A stretch of 64,000 bases of DNA from JBPYCR01 sp051846935 (GTDB taxonomy: Bacteria; Bacillota; Bacilli; Bacillales; Amphibacillaceae), in the NCBI RefSeq assembly GCF_051846935.1, contig NZ_JBPYCS010000001.1, positions 124,001 to 188,000 on the forward strand, in the 5' to 3' direction. Positions 27,173 through 34,961 of the stretch are shown piece by piece (within the stretch, counting starts at the first letter, position 1; the number at the start of each line of letters is the position of its first letter). The position numbers and the translations under genes are program-made. The notes under the pieces were generated by a model, which saw only the letters and a program-made list of their open reading frames with translations, was not told the DNA's origin and did no database searches.

Positions 27173-27230
27173 GATTAATGAATAACTAAGCGTTTTTAAG
27201 CCAGATTAGTAGCTTAAGAACTTGTCAAAA

Positions 27231-27244
27231 TCTAAACGTTTACA
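27231..27244. promoter_or_regulatory. LacI-type operator before rbsD
   Basis: TCTAAACGTTTACA, identical to the copy before rbsR. It lies immediately before the ribosome site of rbsD, so binding here would block reading from rbsR or from a promoter just upstream (TTGTCA at 27222). Confidence 0.75.
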
Positions 27245-27259
27245 TTTAGGAGGGGCACC

Positions 27260-27658
27260 ATGAAAAAAGCAGGTATATTGCATCCAGGATTAAACAAACT
27301 AATAGCAGAAACAGGGCATACGGACGAAATTGTTGTAACCGATGCAGGTTTACCATTACCAGAAGAAGTAAACACACGCATCGATCTTGCGTTAAAAGAA
27401 GGGATGATTCCCTTTTTGGAATTGTTAGACACAGTGATTGACGAACTATCTGTTGAGAAAATTATTATGGCAGAAGAAATTAAAACAGCAAGTCCTAAAA
27501 TGGAAAGAGAAATAATAAAACGGTTTAAAGATGTGGAAGTAGAGTATATGCCACATATAGAGTTTAAAAAGCGTACGAAAACGGTACGAGGGTTTGTTCG
27601 ATCAGGTGAGTTTACCCCGTATGCAAATGTCATTTTAGTTGGTGGCGTAGTTTATTAA
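27260..27658 (+). CDS. rbsD: D-ribose pyranase
   Basis: The 132-residue protein is of normal RbsD length with the catalytic His in GILHPGLNKLIAETGHTD (residues 5-22) and the C-terminal VRSGEFTPYANVILVGGV. RbsD speeds interconversion of pyranose and furanose forms of ribose, so that ribokinase gets the furanose. AGGAGGGG precedes the ATG. It is the first structural gene of the operon, as in rbsDACBK operons. Its presence argues that the sugar handled is ribose or a close relative. Confidence 0.95.
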   Translation: MKKAGILHPGLNKLIAETGHTDEIVVTDAGLPLPEEVNTRIDLALKEGMIPFLELLDTVIDELSVEKIIMAEEIKTASPKMEREIIKRFKDVEVEYMPHIEFKKRTKTVRGFVRSGEFTPYANVILVGGVVY

Positions 27659-27697
27659 AAAGCCAAGTAGGATTGTATAGGAAGGAGGAGACGCGCA

Positions 27698-29191
27698 TTG
27701 ACGAGCTTATTAGCCTTAAATAATATTCAAAAATCATTTTCGGGAATTAAAGTATTAAAAGGGATCAACTTATCTGTTGACAAAGGAGAAATCGTTGCCT
27801 TACTTGGAGAAAATGGTGCTGGGAAATCTACGCTAATGAAAATTATTGCGGGCGTTTATAGCCCGACAGCTGGGGACATTTACTTAAACGGAAATAAGGT
27901 TACGATCCTTAATCCGAAGCACTCTCAAGAGTTGAAAATTAGTATTATTCACCAAGAATTTAACTTGATAACGGACTTATCAATTGCTGAGAATATTTTT
28001 CTTGGTAGAGAAAAGATGAAAATGAACGGTATTATTAATTGGAAACAAATGCGAGAGGAAACGAAAAAAGTCCTTTCAAAGGTTGGTATTACGCACTTGG
28101 CACCAGAAACACCAATAGCAGATTGTTCCGTGGCAGAACAGCAGCTGATTGAAATTGCTAAGGCATTATCCTTCGATTCAGAAGTTTTAATTATGGATGA
28201 GCCGACTGCAACGCTAAACGATAAGGAAACACAAACGTTGTTGCAATTAATGGATACATTACGTGAAAGCGGCTTAGGAATCATTTTTATTACTCATCGT
28301 CTGGATGAGGTTGTGCAGGTTGCTGATCGAATCGTTGTGCTTCGGGATGGGGAGTATATCGGTACGGAAAAAGTCGAAAATGTAACGAAAGATAAAATGG
28401 TTTCCATGATGGTAGGGCGTGATATTACCGATTTATTTCCTGAGCGAAGCAAATCGAGTGAAGATGTAATTATGGAAGTGAAAAACCTAACCGTAAAAAA
28501 CTGTTTAACGGATATAACGTTCTCGGTTCGTAAAGGAGAAGTGCTTGGCATAGCTGGACTACTAGGATCTGGGAAAACGGAGCTCTCCAAAGCATTATTC
28601 GGTCTAATGAAAATTCAAAGTGGCTCTGTAAACTTATTTGGGCAGACGATTACGACGCCAAAACAAGCAATTGATGCAGGAATTTCATTAGTAACGGATG
28701 ATCGCAAGGGAGAAGGGCTTATTTTGGATTTATCCGTATACGAAAATTTATTGCTTCCTTTTTACAGAAAGATTGCAAAAGCAGGGATTTTAAACAAAGG
28801 GAAGATGGATGCAGTTGTTCAGAAATGGGTGAAAGCGTTACAAGTAAAAGTCCATCATCCATCCGTAGAAGTAGGTACTTTGAGTGGTGGAAACCAACAA
28901 AAGGTTGTGCTTGGCAAGTGGTTGCAGATGAACCCTAAACTGCTTATTTTAAACGAGCCAACTCGAGGAATTGATATTGGAGCAAAAACGGAAATCTATA
29001 AAATTATTAAAGATTTAACAGATGAAGGTATTTCGATAATATTAATTTCATCAGAAATGCCAGAGCTGCTCGGCATGGCCCATCGTACAATTGTTTTGCA
29101 CGAAGGGAAGCTAAGCGGGGAGCTTCAGGCAGAAGAAGCAACACAAGAAAAGATTTTTAAATATGCTACAGGAGGTGAAGCAAGTGGATAA
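27698..29191 (+). CDS. rbsA: Ribose ABC transporter, ATP-binding protein
   Basis: The 497-residue protein carries two ABC domains. The first has Walker A GENGAGKST (residue 36), signature-like VAEQQLIEIAKAL and Walker B VLIMDEPTA; the second has GLLGSGKTE near 290, LSGGNQQKV near 395 and LLILNEPTRGID. This duplicated form is typical of sugar importers of the CUT2 class. It powers uptake through RbsC on the cytoplasmic side. The TTG start follows AAGGAGGAG by seven bases. Its end overlaps the start of rbsC by eight bases. Confidence 0.95.
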   Translation: MTSLLALNNIQKSFSGIKVLKGINLSVDKGEIVALLGENGAGKSTLMKIIAGVYSPTAGDIYLNGNKVTILNPKHSQELKISIIHQEFNLITDLSIAENIFLGREKMKMNGIINWKQMREETKKVLSKVGITHLAPETPIADCSVAEQQLIEIAKALSFDSEVLIMDEPTATLNDKETQTLLQLMDTLRESGLGIIFITHRLDEVVQVADRIVVLRDGEYIGTEKVENVTKDKMVSMMVGRDITDLFPERSKSSEDVIMEVKNLTVKNCLTDITFSVRKGEVLGIAGLLGSGKTELSKALFGLMKIQSGSVNLFGQTITTPKQAIDAGISLVTDDRKGEGLILDLSVYENLLLPFYRKIAKAGILNKGKMDAVVQKWVKALQVKVHHPSVEVGTLSGGNQQKVVLGKWLQMNPKLLILNEPTRGIDIGAKTEIYKIIKDLTDEGISIILISSEMPELLGMAHRTIVLHEGKLSGELQAEEATQEKIFKYATGGEASG

Positions 29192-30158
29192 TACAAAAGG
29201 TACAGAAAAAAAACAAAAGTGGATACAGATTGTACTGCTCCTTGATAAGTACCGTGTGTTATTGATTTTTGCTTTATTACTTATCGTTGCAAGTTTTTTG
29301 TCGGACGCATTTTTAACGACGAGTAACTTATTTAATGTGTTCAGGCAAGTATCAATTATTGCGATTATGTCTGTTGGGATGACACTTGTTATTTTAACAG
29401 CTGGGATTGATTTATCCGTCGGTTCCGTTATGGCATTTTCTGGAGCTGTTTTAGCAGGTGTAATTACAGCAGGAGTAGCATTGCCGATCGCTATTATTGC
29501 CTGTTTACTTGTAGGGATTGTTTTAGGAGCATTTAATGGCTTCATTATATCAAAAGGAAAAGTTCCAGCATTTATTGCTACTTTAGCTGTTATGGTAATT
29601 GCACGGGGGATGACCCTTGTTTTTACGCAAGGGAATCCAATTGTTGTCAGTAACTCAAGCTTTCGGTTTATAGGAGCAGGTGATATTTTCGGTATCCCGT
29701 TCCCAATTGTGCTTATGCTCGTTATTTTTATCATTATGTACTGGGTACTGAAGCATACGACGTTTGGAAGGTACATTTTTGCAATTGGTGGAAATGAAGA
29801 AGCATCACGACTCGCAGGGATCTCTGTTGATAAAGTGAAAATTGCAGTTTATTCATTAGCTGGGCTCTTTGCTTCTATTTCCGCTTTAATATATACATCT
29901 CGGCTTATGTCTGCACAGCCGAACGCTGGTGCAGGGATGGAGCTGGATGCAATTGCTGCAGTCATAATTGGAGGTACACGTCTTTCTGGTGGAAGGGGTG
30001 GTGTAACCGGGACATTAATTGGTGCATTGATTATGGGAGTACTGGACAACATTTTGAATTTGACGAATGTATCTCCATTCTATCAAGACATTGCAAAAGG
30101 GTTAGTAATTTTAGCTGCGGTATTAATTGATAGTAAGTTAGCCAATCTAAAAAAGTAA
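29184..30158 (+). CDS. rbsC: Ribose ABC transporter, permease
   Basis: The 324-residue membrane protein has eight or more helices and CUT2-permease motifs: SVGMTLVILTAGIDLSVGSVMA is split over residues 62-84, GAFNGFIISKGKVPAFIATLA near 120, and GRYIFAIGGNEEASRLAGI near 200. I choose GTG 29184, just after GGAGGTGAAGC; it overlaps the rbsA stop, a normal sign of translational coupling. It forms the channel as a dimer with RbsA and takes sugar from RbsB. Confidence 0.94.
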   Translation: MDNTKGTEKKQKWIQIVLLLDKYRVLLIFALLLIVASFLSDAFLTTSNLFNVFRQVSIIAIMSVGMTLVILTAGIDLSVGSVMAFSGAVLAGVITAGVALPIAIIACLLVGIVLGAFNGFIISKGKVPAFIATLAVMVIARGMTLVFTQGNPIVVSNSSFRFIGAGDIFGIPFPIVLMLVIFIIMYWVLKHTTFGRYIFAIGGNEEASRLAGISVDKVKIAVYSLAGLFASISALIYTSRLMSAQPNAGAGMELDAIAAVIIGGTRLSGGRGGVTGTLIGALIMGVLDNILNLTNVSPFYQDIAKGLVILAAVLIDSKLANLKK

Positions 30159-30178
30159 ATTATTAGGAGGACGAAATC

Positions 30179-31138
30179 ATGAAAAAGATACTTAGTACGT
30201 TAGCACTTGTTTTACTTTTAGCATTAGCAGCTTGTGGTGGAAATGATGACACGGAAAAAGATTCTTCAGGCGACACGAACGACGCTTCTGGCGATATTAA
30301 AATTGGTTTAGCAGTAAATACGTTGAACAACCCGTTTTTTGTTGACTTAAAAGATGGAGCAGAAGCAACAGCAGAAGAAAATGGAATAAACTTAGTTGTT
30401 ACGGATTCTCAAGGTGATCCAGGTAAACAAATGTCTGATGTAGAAAATTTGTTACAACAAGGTATTGACCTGCTCATTCTTAACCCAGTAGATAGTGATG
30501 CAGCAGGACAAGCAGCACTACTTGCGAATGATCAGAATGTACCGGTAATTACGGTTGACCGTCAAGCTTCTGATGGTGAAATTGTTGCACATGTTGGCTT
30601 TGATGCATTGAAGTCTGGTGGAATTGCTGCATCTTATTTGGAAGAAGCATTAGGTGGCGAAGGTAAAGTTGTTGAAATCCAAGGTATTCTTGGAACGAAC
30701 GTAGGTCAGGATCGTAGTAAAGGTTTTAACGATCATATGTCAGGGGTCGAAGGTATTGAAATTATTGCAAGTCAATCGGCTAACTTCGATCGTGGTGAGG
30801 CATTATCTGTAATGGAAGATATTTTACAGGCAAATGACGAAATAGATGCGGTATACGCTGCGAATGATGAAATGGTACTTGGTGCGTTGTCTGCTATCGA
30901 GTCAGCAGGTCGTTTGGATGACATTAAAATTATTGGTACAGACGCAATTGATCCAGCGATGGAAGCAATTCGTGAAGGTCGTTTAGATGCAACAATTGCA
31001 GAGCCACCATTTTTCTTAGGTCGTGAAGCAATAAATGCTGCAATCAAAACGTTAGACGGTGAAGAAGTAGAAGAAATGATTACACTAGAAAATACGCTCG
31101 TAACGGAAGAGAATGTAGACGAAGTAAAAACTCGATAA
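30179..31138 (+). CDS. rbsB: Ribose-type ABC transporter, binding lipoprotein
   Basis: The 319-residue lipoprotein has a lipobox (LALAACGG, Cys at residue 19), an acidic linker, and a periplasmic-binding-protein type I domain (IGLAVNTLNNPFFVDLKDGA from residue 41; LLILNPVDSDAAGQAA near 100; AVYAANDEMVLGALSA near 220). It catches sugar outside the membrane. AGGAGG precedes the ATG. Sequence alone does not separate ribose from 2-deoxyribose or similar sugars, which matters because the next operon metabolises deoxyribose-5-phosphate. Confidence 0.93.
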   Translation: MKKILSTLALVLLLALAACGGNDDTEKDSSGDTNDASGDIKIGLAVNTLNNPFFVDLKDGAEATAEENGINLVVTDSQGDPGKQMSDVENLLQQGIDLLILNPVDSDAAGQAALLANDQNVPVITVDRQASDGEIVAHVGFDALKSGGIAASYLEEALGGEGKVVEIQGILGTNVGQDRSKGFNDHMSGVEGIEIIASQSANFDRGEALSVMEDILQANDEIDAVYAANDEMVLGALSAIESAGRLDDIKIIGTDAIDPAMEAIREGRLDATIAEPPFFLGREAINAAIKTLDGEEVEEMITLENTLVTEENVDEVKTR

Positions 31139-31151
31139 GCAGGTGGTTGTT

Positions 31152-32075
31152 TTGGCAAATATAACTGTTGTCGGAAGCTATGTAGTTGATTTAATGAGCC
31201 GAACTCCTCACATTCCAAGTGCTGGAGAAACCGTACTTGGTGGCCCGTTTCGTATGGGCCCTGGTGGTAAAGGTGGCAATCAAGCTGTAGCCGCTGCAAG
31301 ACTTGGATCCAATGTAACGATGCTAACAAAAGTTGGAAAAGACATATTTGGGGACGAAGCAATTAAAAACTTTGAAAACGAAGGCATTGAAACGACACAT
31401 ATTTCCCGACATCCAGAAGAAGTAACCGGTACAGCGTTAATAGCGGTGGATGATTCTAGTGAAAATATGATTGTTGTAGCGCCGGGGGCTTGTGGAAAAA
31501 TTACAAAATCGGATGTGGAAAAAGCGAAAGCTGATTTTGAAAAGGCAGATGTTGTGCTACTCCAGCTTGAAACATCTATGGAAGCAGTAGAAGCTACGGT
31601 AGAGCAAGCACAACAATTGGGTAAAACGATTATTTTAAATCCAGCTCCATATCAAGAAGTAACAGCTGAGCTATTATCCAAAGTCACTTATATTACACCA
31701 AACGAAACAGAGGCAACCCTACTTACCGGTGTGGAAGTAAACGATGAAGCTTCAGCAAGAGAGGCTGCAGCAATTTTGCAGGAAAAAGGAGTACAAACCG
31801 TTATCATTACGCTTGGAAAAAAAGGGTGCTTTATTCACGATGGGACAGACGAAGGCCGGTTTGTTCAAGCATTCCAGGTCGAGGCTGTTGACACAACGGG
31901 TGCTGGCGATGCTTTTAACGGGGCTTTTGCTACCTTTATTGCAGACGGCTTTCCGTTAGACGAAGCGGTCATTCGAGCAAATGCGGTTGGGGCACTTTCA
32001 GTTACAAAGATTGGTACCGCACCAGCAATGCCTTATAAAGAGGATTTGGAACAATTTCTTTCTGCCCATAAATAA
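31152..32075 (+). CDS. rbsK: Ribokinase (PfkB family)
   Basis: The 307-residue kinase has both PfkB signatures: GPGGKGGNQAVAAARLG (residues 37-53) and DTTGAGDAFNGAF near 250 with the catalytic Asp. It phosphorylates ribose at O5; related enzymes phosphorylate 2-deoxyribose. I prefer TTG 31152, which has AGGTGG at the right distance; a GTG at 31143 overlaps that site. It is the last gene before a strong terminator. Next to a deoxyribose-phosphate microcompartment operon, a deoxyribokinase role is a real alternative. Confidence 0.9.
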   Translation: MANITVVGSYVVDLMSRTPHIPSAGETVLGGPFRMGPGGKGGNQAVAAARLGSNVTMLTKVGKDIFGDEAIKNFENEGIETTHISRHPEEVTGTALIAVDDSSENMIVVAPGACGKITKSDVEKAKADFEKADVVLLQLETSMEAVEATVEQAQQLGKTIILNPAPYQEVTAELLSKVTYITPNETEATLLTGVEVNDEASAREAAAILQEKGVQTVIITLGKKGCFIHDGTDEGRFVQAFQVEAVDTTGAGDAFNGAFATFIADGFPLDEAVIRANAVGALSVTKIGTAPAMPYKEDLEQFLSAHK

Positions 32076-32091
32076 AATGTAACAATGAGTT

Positions 32092-32152
32092 GCTCCTATG
32101 TAGTATAAAAGTATATTTTGCTTTGAATACTACATAGGAGCCTATTTTTATT
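32092..32152 (+). terminator. Strong terminator between the rbs and microcompartment operons
   Basis: GCTCCTATGTAGTAT pairs perfectly with ATACTACATAGGAGC across a 20-base loop, followed by CTATTTTTATTTTG. It separates the ribose operon from the DeoR-led operon, so the two are expressed independently. Confidence 0.9.
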
Positions 32153-32185
32153 TTGTAACTTTACTAACTTTTATGAAACAAACCA

Positions 32186-32214
32186 TTGATTAATGTCAGG
32201 TAAAGCGGTAAAAT
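32186..32214 (+). promoter_or_regulatory. Promoter of the microcompartment operon
   Basis: TTGATT, 17 bases, TAAAAT; good sigma-A promoter placed just before the operator repeats at 32219-32252 and about 100 bases before the regulator gene. Confidence 0.7.
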
Positions 32215-32218
32215 GAAT

Positions 32219-32252
32219 ACAAACGTTCAAGTACATTTGAACAAACGTTCAC
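32219..32252. promoter_or_regulatory. Candidate DeoR operator
   Basis: GTTCAAGTACATTTGAAC (32225-32242) is an inverted repeat with 6-base arms. Overlapping it, AAACGTTCA occurs twice, at 32221 and 32243, 22 bases apart (two helix turns). The placement immediately after the -10 element fits repression by the regulator encoded next. Confidence 0.65.
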
Positions 32253-32319
32253 GATACAGGTTTATCTGTATACAGCGTGCATTACATGTTAGATAGGGAT
32301 TGCATTAGTTAGGTGGGAA

Positions 32320-33252
32320 ATGATGGAACGTGTTATTAAAGCGGCGAAAATGTACTACCAATTGGGATATAGCCAAAAGGAAATAGCTGCCCAGCTTGGC
32401 GTATCTCGTCCATCGGTTTCTAGACTTTTACAAGAAGCAAAAGATAAGGGAATTGTTCAAATTCGCATTATAGATACGATCGAAGATGAACAAAAATATG
32501 CCGAGCAATTGAAACATCGGTTTGGGTTGAAGGAATGTATTGTTGTAAACGTTCCCACAAACGATGAAAATGTAATTAAAAAATATCTCGGTCCGAAAGC
32601 GGCAGATTATCTTTACAAAACAGTGACGGATGGAGATATTATCGGATTATCGTGGGGAACCACATTATACGAAGTAGCAAAAAATATGGCAAAAAAACAT
32701 GTACATCATGTAGATGTTGTTCAGTTAAACGGTGGTATTTCTCATTCTCAATCTAATACGTACGCTGCTGAAATTTTGAATTACTTTGGAGCTGCATATA
32801 ATACGTCTCCATACTTTTTGCCTCTTCCTGCCATTGTAGAAAGAGAAGATATGAAGGAAATCATCGTTGCCGATCGACATATTTCCAATGTTCTCGAGCT
32901 TGGCCAAAAGTCGAACATTGCTTTATTTACAGTTGGAGATAAGCATGAGGACTCCACATTAATTAAAGCAGGATACTTTAATACGAATGACTTGGAAGTT
33001 CTAGAGGAGAAACAGGCGGTAGGAGATATTTGTTCTCGCTTCTTTAATCTTCAAGGAGAATTATGCAGTGCAGATTTAAATGCTCGAACGATCGGTATTA
33101 ATCTTGATTTACTGGCGAAAAAGGAAGCGTCCATTTTAATCGCTGGCGGGTCGAGAAAACTGGACAGTATAACTGGTGCATTGCATGGTCGTTTTGCAAA
33201 TGTGTTTATTACAGATCAATATACTGCAGAAGCACTCGTTAAAAACAGCTAG
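32320..33252 (+). CDS. DeoR/SorC-family regulator of the microcompartment operon
   Basis: The 310-residue protein has an N-terminal helix-turn-helix (YSQKEIAAQLGVSRPSVSRLLQ, in residues 17-38) and a sugar-phosphate-binding domain (DGDIIGLSWGTTLYEVAKNM near 105; QAVGDICSRFF near 230; SILIAGGSRKLDSITGAL near 270). The sequence strongly recalls Bacillus subtilis DeoR, a SorC-family repressor released by deoxyribose-5-phosphate. That effector matches the substrate of the aldolase encoded at the end of this operon. GGTGGG precedes the ATG. Confidence 0.9.
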   Translation: MMERVIKAAKMYYQLGYSQKEIAAQLGVSRPSVSRLLQEAKDKGIVQIRIIDTIEDEQKYAEQLKHRFGLKECIVVNVPTNDENVIKKYLGPKAADYLYKTVTDGDIIGLSWGTTLYEVAKNMAKKHVHHVDVVQLNGGISHSQSNTYAAEILNYFGAAYNTSPYFLPLPAIVEREDMKEIIVADRHISNVLELGQKSNIALFTVGDKHEDSTLIKAGYFNTNDLEVLEEKQAVGDICSRFFNLQGELCSADLNARTIGINLDLLAKKEASILIAGGSRKLDSITGALHGRFANVFITDQYTAEALVKNS

Positions 33253-33272
33253 GATAAGAAAGGGAGGGTGCA

Positions 33273-33929
33273 ATGGATCATAATCAACTTGTTAACATCG
33301 TAAAAGAGACAGTTTCAGAAGTATTAATGCAACAAGAGCAATCACAGCAAAAAGAGATTCCTATCGGTGTTTCTAATCGGCACGTACATCTTTCAAAAGC
33401 AGCAGTTGAACGATTGTTTGGTAAAGGCTACGAGTTGACAAAGCTTAAACCACTTTCACAGCCAGGCCAGTTTGCTTGTAACGAAACAGTAACCGTGATT
33501 GGCCCTAAAGGGAAGCTGCAAAACGTACGCATTCTAGGGCCAGCCAGAGGAGATACGCAAGTAGAAGTGTCGCTAAACGATGGGTTCGTGCTCGGTATTA
33601 AACCGCCGATTCGTAATTCGGGTGATATCGAAGGAACACCGGCATTTACACTTCAAGGACCTAAAGGACAATTGAAAGTAAAAAAAGGACTTATTTGTGC
33701 CGCGAGACATATTCATATGCATACGGATGAAGCAACGTATTTTGGAGTAAATGATGGCGATTATGTAGATGTTTATCTACCAGGAGAACGAAGTGTAACA
33801 CTTCACCAGACGTTAATTCGGGTTTCGCCAAATTTTAAGCTCGAGATGCATATCGATTTTGACGAAGCAAATGCCGCCAACGTTAAAAATGGCCAAGTCG
33901 GCTTTTTAATGAATGCAGGAGCTGAGTAA
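33273..33929 (+). CDS. pduL: PduL-type phosphate propanoyl/acetyltransferase
   Basis: The 218-residue enzyme has the two PduL halves with their metal-binding histidines: GVSNRHVHLSKAAVERLFG from residue 29 and CAARHIHMHTDEA from about 143. It converts acetyl-CoA and phosphate to acetyl phosphate, releasing CoA for reuse by the aldehyde dehydrogenase inside the shell. The first 19 residues (MDHNQLVNIVKETVSEVLM) form an amphipathic helix followed by a Gln-rich linker, a typical encapsulation peptide. GGAGGG precedes the ATG. The next gene's ribosome site is inside its last codons. Confidence 0.94.
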   Translation: MDHNQLVNIVKETVSEVLMQQEQSQQKEIPIGVSNRHVHLSKAAVERLFGKGYELTKLKPLSQPGQFACNETVTVIGPKGKLQNVRILGPARGDTQVEVSLNDGFVLGIKPPIRNSGDIEGTPAFTLQGPKGQLKVKKGLICAARHIHMHTDEATYFGVNDGDYVDVYLPGERSVTLHQTLIRVSPNFKLEMHIDFDEANAANVKNGQVGFLMNAGAE

Positions 33930-33930
33930 A

Positions 33931-34638
33931 TTGAGAGATTATGTAGTGTCAATCGTAAAACAAACGATTCATGAATTTTTGCAGCAAGACAGAAGCAATC
34001 GTGCAGAGCAAATATTAGTATTACTCCCAGAGGAATCTAGCATCTATGATATGCAACATTTGAATCAATTAGCTGCTACATATAATCTGACGCTTGCAGT
34101 TACTAATGAAGACTTTCAACCGGATGAGAATGTTCCGGTAATAAATGTAGCGCGAGTTGCGGAAAATGAACGGAAGCTGTTAGTTAATGAATTTGATCTT
34201 TTATATGTTCCAACGATTAGTCATGGTTTTCTAGCGAAGCTTTCCTTATTAATTGATGATACGAAACCGATCTGGCTTACGTTGCACATGCTATTAGAAG
34301 GCAAGCCAGTTATACTCGGACAAGATCAAATCATTCGAAAAAGAAGCTCCCTTTTCTTTCCTAAACCATCTATTGAAAAAAAAGTTCAAAACTATATGAA
34401 ACAGTTAATGGGAGATGGTGTTACTTTTTGTTCGCAAAATAAAGTAGCAGCTAAAATAAGCAGTGTGTTAGCAAAAGAAAAGAACCGCAGGCCACTAGTC
34501 CTAGCTAAACATATTGAAGAATTGGTGAGAGACGGGGAAAAGGAAGTAACGATTCCAGCTCAAAGTATTGTCACCCCTATGGCAAAGGACGCGGCGAGAG
34601 AATTAGGGATGGCAATCAAAAAGGAAACGAAGAAATGA
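33931..34638 (+). CDS. Microcompartment-associated protein of unknown function
   Basis: The protein has 235 residues from TTG 33931, placed by GGAG inside the end of pduL; an ATG at 33913 overlaps that site. It begins with an encapsulation-peptide-like helix (RDYVVSIVKQTIHEFL) and a polar linker. The middle (LVLLPEESSIYDMQHLNQL, LLYVPTISHGFLAKLS, KPIWLTLHML) alternates strands and helices like a Rossmann- or flavoprotein-type fold. The C-terminus has TIPAQSIVTPMAKDAARELG, a motif shared with several other microcompartment accessory proteins. I do not recognise a specific enzyme; a flavoprotein-like role is a guess. Confidence 0.75.
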   Translation: MRDYVVSIVKQTIHEFLQQDRSNRAEQILVLLPEESSIYDMQHLNQLAATYNLTLAVTNEDFQPDENVPVINVARVAENERKLLVNEFDLLYVPTISHGFLAKLSLLIDDTKPIWLTLHMLLEGKPVILGQDQIIRKRSSLFFPKPSIEKKVQNYMKQLMGDGVTFCSQNKVAAKISSVLAKEKNRRPLVLAKHIEELVRDGEKEVTIPAQSIVTPMAKDAARELGMAIKKETKK

Positions 34639-34648
34639 GAGATGAACA

Positions 34649-34951
34649 ATGATTGTTGGCGAAGTAGTAGGAAGTGTTGTTGCAACATCGAAAGTGGAAC
34701 AGCTTACCGGAAAGAAAATGCTCGTCGTCCAGCCCCTAGATATGGAAACATTGAAGCCCGACGGAAAGCCTCTTGTCAGTATTGATACGGTCGGTTCAGG
34801 TGTAGGTGAAGTTGTAATGGTTGTTGGTGGAAGCTCAGCACGTCAAACAAATATTACGAAGGATACACCAGTCGATTCTGCGATTGTAGGTGTGATTGAT
34901 CATATTGAAATTGCAGGAAAGATGACGTTCCAGGCAAATAAAGGAAAGTAG
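34649..34951 (+). CDS. BMC-P shell vertex protein (EutN/CcmL family), copy 1
   Basis: The 100-residue protein is a pentamer-forming shell subunit: IVGEVVGSVVATSKVEQLTG at the start, KMLVVQPLD, then SIDTVGSGVGEVVMVVGGSSAR and a C-terminal AIVGVIDHIEI strand. BMC-P proteins close the corners of the polyhedral shell. It is the first of three copies in the operon; this one has the most canonical GxGxxV(x)GSSAR region. AGATGAACA lies before the ATG, a weak site. Confidence 0.94.
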   Translation: MIVGEVVGSVVATSKVEQLTGKKMLVVQPLDMETLKPDGKPLVSIDTVGSGVGEVVMVVGGSSARQTNITKDTPVDSAIVGVIDHIEIAGKMTFQANKGK

Positions 34952-34961
34952 GTGAGAGCAA

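Noticed and set aside
27222..27250. Promoter overlapping the rbsD operator
   Set aside because: The -35-like TTGTCA would place transcription start inside the ribosome site; read-through from rbsR or another upstream promoter is more likely.
29111..29776. 221-codon minus-strand frame opposite rbsC
   Set aside because: It is the antisense shadow of a hydrophobic permease gene with strong codon bias.
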